This document shows positions 42,094-50,043 of a stretch of 64,000 nucleotides of DNA, in pieces. Made by a program: the position numbers and the translations under genes. The DNA is taken from contig NZ_BAABJG010000003.1 in NCBI RefSeq assembly GCF_039543185.1, forward strand, positions 310,001-374,000, read 5' to 3'. This stretch comes from Paenibacillus_S vulneris (GTDB lineage: Bacteria > Bacillota > Bacilli > Paenibacillales > NBRC-103111). Each line of letters starts with the position of its first letter. Position 1 is the first letter of the stretch. The notes beneath the pieces are model-generated. The model saw only the letters and a list, made by a program, of their open reading frames with translations. It was not told the DNA's origin and made no database searches.

Positions 42094-43058
42094 AAGCTGC
42101 GCTCCTTTCCCGTCAGGTCAAGGAAAATATCCTCCAGACTTTTTTTTCGTTCCTCGATTCGGATGACCGGAATGTCGTGTGAAACAAGCAATCTGTTGAT
42201 ATCCGCCACGTCTGTGTCCCCAAGATAACCGAGCTCGAGCTGACTGCCGCTGTGGAGCGGGCTATGACCTTGGGCGAGAAGGAGCCTTTCGGTTTTGCTG
42301 TTGTTCCCGGTTTTTAGCAGGATGGCGGGCCTGCCTTGTTCCTGCAGACTTGCCATTTTGCCCTGAAATAACAGATTTCCTTCACTGATAATGCCTACGG
42401 AGGTTGCGATCTGTTCGATTTCCGAGAGCAGGTGGCTGGAGAGCAAGATCGTCATCCCATAGCGTGCGGGCAGTGATTTGATGAGCTCCCGGATTTCACC
42501 GATGCCAGCAGGGTCAAGACCGTTCGTCGGCTCATCCAGGATTAGCAGCTTGGGGAAGGCGAGCAGGGCCATTGCGATTCCAAGCCGCTGTTTCATTCCG
42601 AGCGAATATTGCTCCGCTTTCTTGTCCTTGTGATTGTCCAACCGTACGATACGAAGCGCCTCATCTACGTTTCGATCCGATACGTTCCGCAGACGCTGCA
42701 TGATCCTCATATTTTCAAGACCTGTCAGATGTCCATAGTAAGAGGGCGACTCGATCAGCGAGCCGGTACGCTCGAGAATGTAGGGACGGTGCCTGTTCAG
42801 GCTTTTTCCGAAAATGTGGATGTTCCCCTCCGATGGCTTGATAAGTCCGAGAAGCATCTTTAGTGTAGTTGTCTTTCCGGCGCCGTTGGGTCCAAGAAAC
42901 CCGTAGATTTCCCCATCCTCAACATGAAGATCAACCTTATTTACGCGGTTCATCCGCCCATAGGTTTTGGTCAAGCTGTGCGTTTGCACAATGGCCGAAT
43001 CACTCATATGAAAGCTCAGCTCCATTTCCGTCTTTGGTGTACTTTTCTTGGTATTCAC
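42090..43058 (-). CDS. ABC transporter ATPase, lantibiotic protection type
   Basis: Energising subunit of the peptide-resistance transporter. Walker A is GPNGAGKTTTLK, the signature YSLGMKQRLGIAMALL, Walker B LLILDEPTNGLDPAGI and the switch His LLSSHLLSEI. A C-terminal extension (about 230-322) is usual for MutF-like proteins. The start is uncertain: I use GTG 43058 with AAAGGCGG 10 bases upstream; ATG 43007 is possible. It is divergent from a two-component system that probably controls it. Confidence 0.88.
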   Translation of the reverse strand: MNTKKSTPKTEMELSFHMSDSAIVQTHSLTKTYGRMNRVNKVDLHVEDGEIYGFLGPNGAGKTTTLKMLLGLIKPSEGNIHIFGKSLNRHRPYILERTGSLIESPSYYGHLTGLENMRIMQRLRNVSDRNVDEALRIVRLDNHKDKKAEQYSLGMKQRLGIAMALLAFPKLLILDEPTNGLDPAGIGEIRELIKSLPARYGMTILLSSHLLSEIEQIATSVGIISEGNLLFQGKMASLQEQGRPAILLKTGNNSKTERLLLAQGHSPLHSGSQLELGYLGDTDVADINRLLVSHDIPVIRIEERKKSLEDIFLDLTGKERSL

Positions 43059-43132
43059 TGTAATCGGTCCGCCTTTCTGCAATCTAAAGAGAACCTTACG
43101 TCCACCTTAAATCGATTCAGAAAACAAACAGA

Positions 43133-43168
43133 TCACCCTTCGGTTCAGGTATAATGAAAGTCGGGTGA
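43133..43168. promoter_or_regulatory. Dyad and -10 element between ABC operon and two-component genes
   Basis: TCACCC (43133-43138) and GGGTGA (43163-43168) flank TATAAT at 43150, and GGGTGA also serves as ribosome binding site of the regulator gene. The dyad is a candidate autoregulatory site. Confidence 0.4.
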
Positions 43169-43174
43169 CGGAGA

Positions 43175-43888
43175 ATGGAGAATGTCAAAGACAAGAAAAT
43201 TTTAATCGTTGACGATGAACCGGAAATCAGAATGATGATGGAACGGTTTTTAAGAAAAGAGGGCTTTTTTCGCATTTATCTGGCCGCTGACAGCGCATCG
43301 GCTCTGGCGAGCTGCCAAACGGACAAGCCGGATATAGCGATTCTTGATGTCATGCTGCCGGATGGAGATGGATTTTCCCTTTTGTCCTCCATTAGACAGT
43401 TCTCGGAAATGCCCGTCCTTTTTCTTTCCGCGCGGGGGGAGGATGAGGATCGTTTGCTTGGACTAGGTTTAGGGGCGGATGACTACATGGTGAAACCGTT
43501 CCTGCCGCGCGAGCTGGTGCTGCGTTTGATGGCGATTTTGAAGCGGGTTTATTCCTCCCCTGTGACGGAGTATCTTTGCAGCTTTCGATTAGGAGAAAGG
43601 GTCATTCATATGGATAGTGCGATCGTGCAGATAGATCAGGAAGAACTGCCATTGACAGCCAAGGAGCATGCCATTCTTCTGAAGCTGTATGAGAGCCGGA
43701 ACCGAATCGTCACGAGTGATGCCTTATGTCAAGCCGTCTGGGGAGATGACAGCTACGGCTACGAAAATACATTGATGGTTCATATCAGGCGGTTACGCGA
43801 AAAAATCGAGAAGGATCCATCCAATCCCATCTATCTGCTTACTGTCAGAGGACTGGGATATAAGCTGTTGGCGAAGGAGAACACCTAA
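43175..43888 (+). CDS. OmpR-family response regulator
   Basis: A 237-residue regulator. The receiver domain has VDDEPEI, phospho-acceptor Asp in AILDVMLPDGDG and KPF at the switch; the C-terminal winged helix ends IYLLTVRGLGYKLLAK. The kinase gene starts on the base after its stop, so they are coupled. Divergence from the lantibiotic-type transporter suggests that it activates that operon in response to peptides, as CprR or SpaR-like regulators do. Confidence 0.9.
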   Translation: MENVKDKKILIVDDEPEIRMMMERFLRKEGFFRIYLAADSASALASCQTDKPDIAILDVMLPDGDGFSLLSSIRQFSEMPVLFLSARGEDEDRLLGLGLGADDYMVKPFLPRELVLRLMAILKRVYSSPVTEYLCSFRLGERVIHMDSAIVQIDQEELPLTAKEHAILLKLYESRNRIVTSDALCQAVWGDDSYGYENTLMVHIRRLREKIEKDPSNPIYLLTVRGLGYKLLAKENT

Positions 43889-45301
43889 GTGGACAGTATT
43901 ATACGCGTGCTGCGCCGCTATGTCGCTTCGACCATCATCCTCTCGATATTCCTCCTCATCTTCAATTTCATATTGCTAAGCGTGTTGATCTTCAGGGAAA
44001 TTAGCCAGCGGCCGGCTCCAGAGGACGTAGTTAAAGAAGTGGCCGAAAGCTTGGAGCTGCAGGATGGCAGCTATACCTTGGGTGAGCATGCTGCCGATAT
44101 TCTTCAGCGCCATAAGGCGTGGGCCATGCTGCTCGGTAATGATGGCCGAATGAAATGGAATGCTTATTTGCCCGATGATGTACCGCAAGCCTACAACCTG
44201 GTCGATGTAGCCAAGTTCTCACGGTATTATCTTATGGATTATCCCGTTTACCTTTGGGAGCATAAGGATGGTCTTGTTGTGGTCGGTTATCCTAAGAGCA
44301 GCTATGGAAAGTATCAATTGAATTTTGTTTCCGACTGGGTAAGGTCACTGCCTATTCGGATTGTGTGGCTGCTCCTTCTTAATGCAGCGGTGGCTTTGCT
44401 TGTATCTATCGTTATGGGAACACTTCTAATAAGAAGGATTCGCCCCCTTGTTGCAGGGGTTCATCGTCTTGCTGAGGAACAAGAGGTCCGCTTGGATACC
44501 AAAGGGATATTTGGTGATCTGGCCCGCAGTATGAATTCCGCGTCAGATATTGTTCAGAAAAAAACAGCGGCGTTGAAGGCACGGGATGAGGCGCGCTCCA
44601 ACTGGATCGCCGGTATTTCCCATGATATCCGGACCCCGCTCTCGATGGTTCTAGGCTATGCAAGTGAAATGGAGGATAATCGGGATTTGCCGGAGGAGCA
44701 GAGGCATCATGCCGGGATCATCCGGCGTCAGGGGGAGAAGCTGCGCTCGCTTGTAAGCGACCTGAACCTGGTCTCTATGCTTGAGTATGAAATGCAGCCT
44801 TTGCATTTAAAAAACATCCGCTTATCTGTGCTGGCAAGACAAGTTGTCGCAGATTTTTTGAATAATGGCTTGGAAGAACGATATGAAATTGAATTACTGC
44901 TGGCGGACGAAGCGGTTCAAGTCCATGGGGATGAAAGATTACTGCTGCGGGCCATCAGCAATCTTGTCCATAATAGTGTGCGGCATAATCCGCAGGGCTG
45001 CCGGATCAAGCTGGAAACCTCTTTGTCCAGGGACGGCTCCAAGTATCGCTTTATCGTAAAGGATAATGGAGCGGGAATTCCCCAGGAGCAGTTGGCGGTT
45101 ATTACGGAGTTGCCCTATTCGTTAAAAAGAAAGAGATCTGTTCAACAAGGCCATGGTCTGGGACTTCCCATGGCGGCAAGGATTGTGCAAGCACATTCAG
45201 GCCGTCTTATTCTTGAAAGTGAAGCGGACCAAAGAGGTTTAACCGTATTGATGGAATTTCCTGTACACTCTGTTCATGGGGCACAAGCGGATCCGCTGTA
45301 A
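43889..45301 (+). CDS. Sensor histidine kinase of the peptide-resistance module
   Basis: A 470-residue membrane kinase. TM1 is at about 12-34 (ASTIILSIFLLIFNFILLSVLIF), TM2 near 151-173 (IRIVWLLLLNAAVALLVSIVMG), enclosing about 115 extracellular residues. HisKA follows with GISHDIRTPLSMVLGYASEM and HATPase with NLVHNSVRHNP and DNGAGIP. The extracellular domain is larger than the short loop of BceS-type kinases, so it may sense the peptide itself. The GTG start follows the regulator stop directly. Confidence 0.9.
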   Translation: MDSIIRVLRRYVASTIILSIFLLIFNFILLSVLIFREISQRPAPEDVVKEVAESLELQDGSYTLGEHAADILQRHKAWAMLLGNDGRMKWNAYLPDDVPQAYNLVDVAKFSRYYLMDYPVYLWEHKDGLVVVGYPKSSYGKYQLNFVSDWVRSLPIRIVWLLLLNAAVALLVSIVMGTLLIRRIRPLVAGVHRLAEEQEVRLDTKGIFGDLARSMNSASDIVQKKTAALKARDEARSNWIAGISHDIRTPLSMVLGYASEMEDNRDLPEEQRHHAGIIRRQGEKLRSLVSDLNLVSMLEYEMQPLHLKNIRLSVLARQVVADFLNNGLEERYEIELLLADEAVQVHGDERLLLRAISNLVHNSVRHNPQGCRIKLETSLSRDGSKYRFIVKDNGAGIPQEQLAVITELPYSLKRKRSVQQGHGLGLPMAARIVQAHSGRLILESEADQRGLTVLMEFPVHSVHGAQADPL

Positions 45302-45333
45302 GATTGGAAGCAGCAAGAAACGGGTTCAACCTA

Positions 45334-45363
45334 CGACGCGGCTGCCGGCGCCAACCGGCAGCC
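45334..45363. repeat. GC-rich hairpin after the kinase gene
   Basis: GGCTGCCGG and CCGGCAGCC (45340-45363) form a perfect 9-bp stem without a T-tract. The left 16 bases, CGACGCGGCTGCCGGC, recur exactly at 57566-57581. Confidence 0.6.
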
Positions 45364-45533
45364 AAACGTTGGTCAGCCATTTGGTAACGATCCCATGCTA
45401 TTTTTGCCAAGCTTCTCTTTAAGGGATTGCTTAGATGACGCAGGTTTAAGGATTGGTAATTGCGGGATGTCCGGGAATTCGGTACAATGATTCATAGCTA
45501 TAAATAATATGAGATATGAGGGGGGAGCCTAAG

Positions 45534-45983
45534 GTGAAGCCGGAATATTGTACTACGTCGCAGCACCCGAAATGGTTCGGCCTCGCTGTTCAAGCACTTA
45601 TCATTATGTCTAAGGAGAACGTTAATACAGCTTGTCCGAGCATCGAGCTTGCCAAATACCTTCAATCTGAGCCTTCTTTGCTGCGCCGTATTCTTGCCGT
45701 TCTTGCCAAGGAAGGGTTTATCGGAACCAGGGAAGGTCGCGCCGGCGGTTATCACTTACAGAAACCACCGGAGTCCATTCGTTTGGTAGATATCTATGAT
45801 GTATTTCGTACAGGCAGCAAGCTATGCTTTGGTATTACTGAAACAGCGGGCACGCATCCTTTTGGCTGCAGCATGAAATCCGTGCTTGAGGAAATCACTA
45901 ATGAAATGGATGAAAGCATGCGCGGAGTTTTGAGCAAGTACACGATAGCGGATATTGCCAATCAATTGGAAACAAAAACTTAA
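45534..45983 (+). CDS. Rrf2 family transcriptional regulator
   Basis: A 149-residue winged helix regulator. The segment TACPSIELAKYLQSEPSLLRRILAVLAKEGFIGTREGRAGGYHL is diagnostic of Rrf2. It has two cysteines 13 residues apart (LCFGI...FGCSM), not the three of IscR/NsrR iron-sulfur sensors, so it is closer to YwnA-type members. The GTG 45534 has GGGGGAG 6 bases upstream. A promoter with two strong dyads lies between it and the nitroreductase gene, its likely target. Confidence 0.85.
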   Translation: MKPEYCTTSQHPKWFGLAVQALIIMSKENVNTACPSIELAKYLQSEPSLLRRILAVLAKEGFIGTREGRAGGYHLQKPPESIRLVDIYDVFRTGSKLCFGITETAGTHPFGCSMKSVLEEITNEMDESMRGVLSKYTIADIANQLETKT

Positions 45984-46006
45984 CATGAGCCTAGGCAATA
46001 AGACAG

Positions 46007-46113
46007 TTGACAACGGCCAGCACAGAGTCTATACTGTGCAATATAATCAACAGTTTAATGCTGAAGCATGATGCATATTTTTTTGGGATATACTGTGCTT
46101 TATTCCACACAGT
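46007..46113 (+). promoter_or_regulatory. Nitroreductase promoter with Rrf2-type operators
   Basis: TTGACA (46007) and TATACT (46030) are 17 bp apart. The perfect dyad GCACAG-AGTCTATA-CTGTGC (46020-46039) covers the -10, and a related dyad ACTGTG...CACAGT follows at 46092-46113. Occupation would block transcription, so the Rrf2 protein likely acts as repressor. Confidence 0.75.
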
Positions 46114-46257
46114 TTCCTGATATGAATTTATGCACTCATTCTTCCAGCTGCTCAGGTCATTGTTTTTTTGCTGCAGCTGTCAATCGCTGATAAGCATTAG
46201 CTAGCGTTTGAAGCTGTGCTACATCATAAACAGCAGTTAATTTAAGGAGGATTTCAT

Positions 46258-46917
46258 ATGTCAACTTCAACTCAAACCGGGACCAATTCCCCGCTATTCA
46301 CAGATGTTATTCGCGAACGCCGTTCTGTACGTCACTATGACAAATCGGTCCGTTTGTCCCACGAGCAAATTAAGGAGCTGCTGAAGGAAGCAACGCTTGC
46401 ACCTTCCTCCTCCAATGTTCAGCCTTGGCGTTTCCTCGTTATCGAAACGGAAGAGCTGAAGGAGAAGCTGCTTCCGATCGCTTTTAACCAGTCTCAGGTT
46501 ACTGAAGCGGCAGCGGTAATCGCTGTATTGGGGGATACGGAAGGCTATAAAAAAGCCGACGAAATTTACGGTGAAGCAGTAAAACGCGGCTTTATGCCGG
46601 AAGATACGGCCAAATCCTTCGCGGAAAGAACCGTGAGCATGTACGGCGCGCTTCCGAAAGAGATTTTGAATAAAATCATTTACACTGACGGCGGTATTGT
46701 TTCCCAGCAGCTGATGCTGGTTGCACGCGCTCATGGCTACGATACGGTTCCAATGGGCGGCTACGACGCGGCCAAACTTAAGGAAGCCTTCAACATCAGT
46801 GACCGGTACCTTCCGATCATGCTGATAGCGCTCGGCAAAGCCGCAAAACCAGGCCATCCGACGACACGCTTGCCGATTGAGGAGATTACCTTCTTTAACG
46901 AAATGCCCGCAAACTAA
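46258..46917 (+). CDS. Nitroreductase family protein
   Basis: FMN-dependent NAD(P)H oxidoreductase of 219 residues. IRERRSVRHYDKSVRLSHEQIKELLKEATLAPSSSNVQPWRFLVIE is the classic N-terminal FMN site and MGGYDAAKLKEAFNI...LPIMLIALGK the C-terminal half. Such enzymes reduce quinones, nitro compounds or similar electrophiles. AAGGAGG lies 8 bases before the ATG. The preceding promoter carries two dyads attributable to the upstream Rrf2 regulator. A terminator follows. Confidence 0.92.
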   Translation: MSTSTQTGTNSPLFTDVIRERRSVRHYDKSVRLSHEQIKELLKEATLAPSSSNVQPWRFLVIETEELKEKLLPIAFNQSQVTEAAAVIAVLGDTEGYKKADEIYGEAVKRGFMPEDTAKSFAERTVSMYGALPKEILNKIIYTDGGIVSQQLMLVARAHGYDTVPMGGYDAAKLKEAFNISDRYLPIMLIALGKAAKPGHPTTRLPIEEITFFNEMPAN

Positions 46918-46925
46918 TGAGTAAC

Positions 46926-46974
46926 GACCTTCGAACCGGTACGATCATGTACGGGACCTCGAAGGTCTTTTTTT
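46926..46974 (+). terminator. Terminator after nitroreductase gene
   Basis: GACCTTCGA and TCGAAGGTC form a perfect 9-bp stem with an inner GGTAC/GTAC helix, followed by seven T residues. Confidence 0.88.
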
Positions 46975-47083
46975 CCTATTCTATAAAAATGCTTACATCT
47001 ATCTGTTTACCTAGAAAATAAGTCAGAATCAGGAACACGAAAATAAACCTTTTCACGAAGCAATATAAGAAACTGCCTTGTAT

Positions 47084-47126
47084 TGTGATTGTTTTCACAT
47101 ACAATTCACTTACATTCCGTTAAACT
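47084..47126 (+). promoter_or_regulatory. Crp/Fnr-type site and promoter, hemerythrin-focA
   Basis: TGTGA-TTGTTT-TCACA (47084-47099) is a perfect match to the B. subtilis Fnr consensus. A -10-like TAAACT at 47121 lies 29.5 bp from the site centre, which puts the site near -41.5, the class II activation position. Confidence 0.75.
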
Positions 47127-47175
47127 TGGAGCTACATAAGACATTATAAGGCTTAAGCCAAACGGAGGGGTACCT

Positions 47176-47694
47176 ATGAGACAGCAGGACAATATGAGCA
47201 AGAGCTTTACGACGATCGGGCATCCGCTGTACGAATTTAACGAAGCGGTTCAGCGCTTGAGAGAAGAGCACGCCATGCTCGAGGAAGGCTTAAGCGAACT
47301 CTGCGCTGCAGCCAAGAAGATAGGCGGGGAGGAACAAGTCGCCGATTGGACCGGCACGCTCCGTGAATTGAGGGCAAAGGCTGAAGCGTTTCAGCAAGAG
47401 CTGGAGGCCCACAGCCAATGGGAGGAGAAGAAGATGTTTCCGATGATTGCCTGGTATTTCGGAGAGGAGCTGGATCAATTTCCGCTGATGGAACAGGAGC
47501 ATGAGCTGGCCGAGCAATGCATCAGAGCCTTCTTCAAAGCCGTTGACAGAGTCCATCATGCCGTGCGCCGCCCGGAGGCACAGGATATAGCGGCTTATTT
47601 GCTGCAGGCCAGCTCGATATTAAAGCATCATTTTCGCAAGGAAGAGGAGATCATCGAGGCGCTGGAAGACCGTTCGAACAGGTTCGGCTATTAG
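47176..47694 (+). CDS. Hemerythrin domain protein 1
   Basis: A 172-residue four-helix protein with candidate di-iron ligands: His32 (REEHAML), His79 and Glu83 (HSQWEE), His109 (QEHELA), His151/152 and Glu156 (KHHFRKEEE). Hemerythrin-like domains bind oxygen or nitric oxide, or store iron. GGAGGGG precedes the start. It shares an operon with the formate channel (19-base gap) behind a Crp/Fnr site and is a paralogue of the hemerythrin at 49476. Oxygen buffering for anaerobic enzymes is a plausible role, not shown. Confidence 0.85.
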   Translation: MRQQDNMSKSFTTIGHPLYEFNEAVQRLREEHAMLEEGLSELCAAAKKIGGEEQVADWTGTLRELRAKAEAFQQELEAHSQWEEKKMFPMIAWYFGEELDQFPLMEQEHELAEQCIRAFFKAVDRVHHAVRRPEAQDIAAYLLQASSILKHHFRKEEEIIEALEDRSNRFGY

Positions 47695-47713
47695 GCGGCA
47701 GGGAGGGATTTCT

Positions 47714-48502
47714 ATGGGCTTCGCCCAACCGGATCAAATCGCGCTGCGCACTGTGCAGGCCGGCGTGAAGAAAGCGAATCTTCCTCTGTCTGCCCAGCTT
47801 CCGCTCGGGTTCGCCGCCGGCGCATTCATCTCACTTGGTTTTCTTCTTGCGATCCGCGTAAGCGCGGGCCTTCCTCCAGAATGGGAGGGCTTCCGGAGCT
47901 TTCTCGGGGCCGCCGTTTTTCCGTTAGGTCTGATATTGTGTCTGGTAGCCGGCGGGGAGCTGCTGACAGGCAACATGATGGCCCTGCCCTTCGCCTGCAT
48001 GGCGGGAAAAGCTTCTTTCCGGCGAGTGGCTGCCAACTGGCTGGTCATTACGCTGAGTAACTTCGCTGGCGCGATCTTCGTTGCCTATGTGTTTGGCCAC
48101 CTCGCCGGGATGATGGAGCATGGGCCGTATTTGGCCTACATGACTGGATTAACGCATGCGAAGCTGGAGGAACCCTTCCTGACCGCGATGATCTCGGGGA
48201 TCGGCTGCAATTGGCTTGTCTCCCTGGCTGTCTGGATCGCTTACGGCTCGGATGACGGTGCAGGCTTGGTTGCTGGCGTCTGGTTTCCGGTCATGGCGTT
48301 TGTAGCGCTTGGCTTCCAGCATGTGGTCGCTAATATGTTTCTCATTCCTGCGGCCATCTTTGCGGGGGAGGCGACCTGGCGGGAGTTTGCGGCTAATTTT
48401 GTTCCTGTTTTTATTGGGAATGCGGTAGGAGGCTGCTTGTTTGTGGCAGGAATTTATCATGTGGCATATAAGCGGAAGCTGCAAGAAAAAGGAGAAGGGT
48501 AG
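47714..48502 (+). CDS. focA: Formate/nitrite transporter family channel (FocA-like)
   Basis: A 262-residue membrane protein with six helices. The family motifs are GGELLTGNMMALPFA, the central FQHVVANMFLIPAAIFAG (with the pore His) and FVPVFIGNAVGGCLFVAG. FNT channels move formate, nitrite or hydrosulfide; the nearby pyruvate formate-lyase genes make formate export the likely role. CAGGGAGGG precedes the ATG, and the gene follows hemerythrin 1 in the same transcript. Confidence 0.9.
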   Translation: MGFAQPDQIALRTVQAGVKKANLPLSAQLPLGFAAGAFISLGFLLAIRVSAGLPPEWEGFRSFLGAAVFPLGLILCLVAGGELLTGNMMALPFACMAGKASFRRVAANWLVITLSNFAGAIFVAYVFGHLAGMMEHGPYLAYMTGLTHAKLEEPFLTAMISGIGCNWLVSLAVWIAYGSDDGAGLVAGVWFPVMAFVALGFQHVVANMFLIPAAIFAGEATWREFAANFVPVFIGNAVGGCLFVAGIYHVAYKRKLQEKGEG

Positions 48503-48613
48503 CCAGCCGATACCTGACTTGCTCGTTCCTTGACCGGCACCTGCAAGGCAAATCGCTTCATTCGGAAGAACGTAATTAACACGTGTGATTCTGCAGATAA
48601 AAAAAGTAATAGA

Positions 48614-48656
48614 TGTGATTTTTTTCACATACAAACCACCAACGATTTGGTAAATT
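48614..48656 (+). promoter_or_regulatory. Crp/Fnr-type site and promoter of a short transcript
   Basis: TGTGA-TTTTTT-TCACA (48614-48629) with TAAATT at 48651, again 29.5 bp from the site centre. The predicted start is at about 48663. The next annotated gene begins only at 48890, and another such site intervenes. Confidence 0.7.
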
Positions 48657-48762
48657 ATAGCCATGGGGAGGACAAAGAAGCCCGCAACCATAGAAGCGTC
48701 AAAGCATTAGGCTTCACATCTTTCCTGGATGAAAAAACAAAGTAGAAAGGGAGAGAACCGCT

Positions 48763-48822
48763 ATGAAGAGAACCTCCATCGGATTCCATCGATCTCCAGT
48801 GGGAAAGGATTTTTTTAAATAA
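48763..48822 (+). CDS. Candidate 19-residue small protein in an Fnr-type transcript
   Basis: ATG 48763 has AAAGGGAGAG 7 bases upstream and encodes MKRTSIGFHRSPVGKDFFK, a basic peptide, ending at TAA 48822. It lies 100 bases downstream of the predicted start driven by the 48614 site. A T-run at 48811-48817 after a weak GGAAAGG hairpin could end the transcript. A second tiny frame, MGRTKKPATIEASKH, begins at 48663, exactly where transcription should start. Either may be real, or the RNA itself may be the product. Confidence 0.4.
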   Translation: MKRTSIGFHRSPVGKDFFK

Positions 48823-48825
48823 GTT

Positions 48826-48868
48826 TGTGAAAATAATCACTATCCAGTTCTTCAACTATTTTCATATT
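48826..48868 (+). promoter_or_regulatory. Crp/Fnr-type site and promoter of the doxX-pfl operon
   Basis: TGTGA-AAATAA-TCACT (48826-48841) with CATATT at 48863, the same 29.5-bp geometry as the other two sites. It would drive DoxX, hemerythrin 2, adhE, pflB and pflA. Confidence 0.65.
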
Positions 48869-48889
48869 AAAACATAGGAGAGGATTATC

Positions 48890-49435
48890 ATGTTGAAATG
48901 GGTAAGGGAAAACGTTTATGCGGCCGGTATCTTCCTTATTCTTAGGGTGTATCTCGGATGGCAGTGGATGACGGCGGGTTGGCACAAGTTGACCGGCGGG
49001 TTTGACGCTACCGGGTTTATGAAGGGGGCTGTCACGAAGCCGATCGTCGATAAGGCGACCAATGAGCTGGTTTATCCGACCTTTACAGCGTTTTTGGAGC
49101 ATTTTGCACTGCCGCACGCTGCATGGTTTAACATCATCATACCAATCGGTGAATTCTTGGTAGGTCTCGGTTTAATTCTCGGTGCGCTGACGACAGCGGC
49201 TGCATTCTTCGGTATGCTGATGAACTTCATGTTCTTGTTCGCGGGTACCGTAAGCACGAACCCTTGGCTGATCCTGCTCGGCGGCCTGGTGTTTATTGCT
49301 GAAACCAATGCCGGCAGATTCGGAGTCGACTACTATCTGCTGCCTCTGATCCGCAAAGCGACTCAAAAGCTGAAGCATGGGGGATATAAAGGTCCTACCA
49401 CCACCGGCGGCAAGCCTAAGGCGCTGCATGTTTAA
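48890..49435 (+). CDS. DoxX family membrane protein
   Basis: A 181-residue protein with four helices. LRVYLGWQWMTAGWHKLTGG is the typical DoxX start and PIGEFLVGLGLILGALTTAAAFFGMLMNFMFLFAG the second half. DoxX proteins are linked to redox homeostasis, for instance with SodA in mycobacteria, but have no settled biochemical function. GGAGAGG precedes the ATG. It is first in an apparent five-gene operon with hemerythrin 2, adhE, pflB and pflA, a context suggesting a role under low oxygen. Confidence 0.85.
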   Translation: MLKWVRENVYAAGIFLILRVYLGWQWMTAGWHKLTGGFDATGFMKGAVTKPIVDKATNELVYPTFTAFLEHFALPHAAWFNIIIPIGEFLVGLGLILGALTTAAAFFGMLMNFMFLFAGTVSTNPWLILLGGLVFIAETNAGRFGVDYYLLPLIRKATQKLKHGGYKGPTTTGGKPKALHV

Positions 49436-49475
49436 TCTAAATCACAACAGGAAGCAATTCTGGGAGGTCATGATC

Positions 49476-50021
49476 ATGAACATGAAAATGTCTAATGAGA
49501 CGCAAGCCGATTTGGGCACCGCACATGAAACGGAACTGTCCGAGGCGCTGGACCGATTGAAGCGGGAGCATGACGATTTATTGCACGGATTGAATGAGCT
49601 CTATGCTCAGGCAAGGCAGGTTGAACGGGAGGCTGACCATGAACGGCCGCTTCCCCTCCTGCTTCAGCTGCGGCTTAGAGTGCAAGCCTTCTCGGAAGAA
49701 CTGAAGCGTCATTCGGAGTGGGAAGAGCATGAGCTGTATCCGTTCCTGAACGACTACTTTCACCGCAAGCATGTACCCTCTATCGTGCCTTCGCTGTGGA
49801 TGCTGGAGAAGGACCATGAACTGGCATCCGACAATCTGAATGCCTTCTTGAAAGCCGTTCATGTGATCGAGAACAACCCTGAGGCTATGCTGCCCAGCCA
49901 AGCGACTGCTTATTTGATTCATGCTTGCCGCATGCTTCAAGAGCATCTGCGTCAGGAGGAGCAGATTGTGTTCCCGATGACGGAACAAATTTTGACGGAT
50001 ATGGATTATTTGTTTTCTTAA
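49476..50021 (+). CDS. Hemerythrin domain protein 2
   Basis: A 181-residue paralogue of the protein at 47176. Shared features are LKREHDDLLHGLNELYAQA, HSEWEEHELYPFLNDYF, EKDHELASDNLNAFLKAV and LQEHLRQEEQIVFP, giving the His/Glu set of a di-iron hemerythrin. ATG 49476 is 8 bases after GGGAGG; several in-frame ATGs surround it. It lies 40 bases after doxX and 22 before adhE, so it is co-expressed with the fermentation enzymes. Confidence 0.83.
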   Translation: MNMKMSNETQADLGTAHETELSEALDRLKREHDDLLHGLNELYAQARQVEREADHERPLPLLLQLRLRVQAFSEELKRHSEWEEHELYPFLNDYFHRKHVPSIVPSLWMLEKDHELASDNLNAFLKAVHVIENNPEAMLPSQATAYLIHACRMLQEHLRQEEQIVFPMTEQILTDMDYLFS

Positions 50022-50043
50022 ATACGGGAATGGAGGCGGAACT

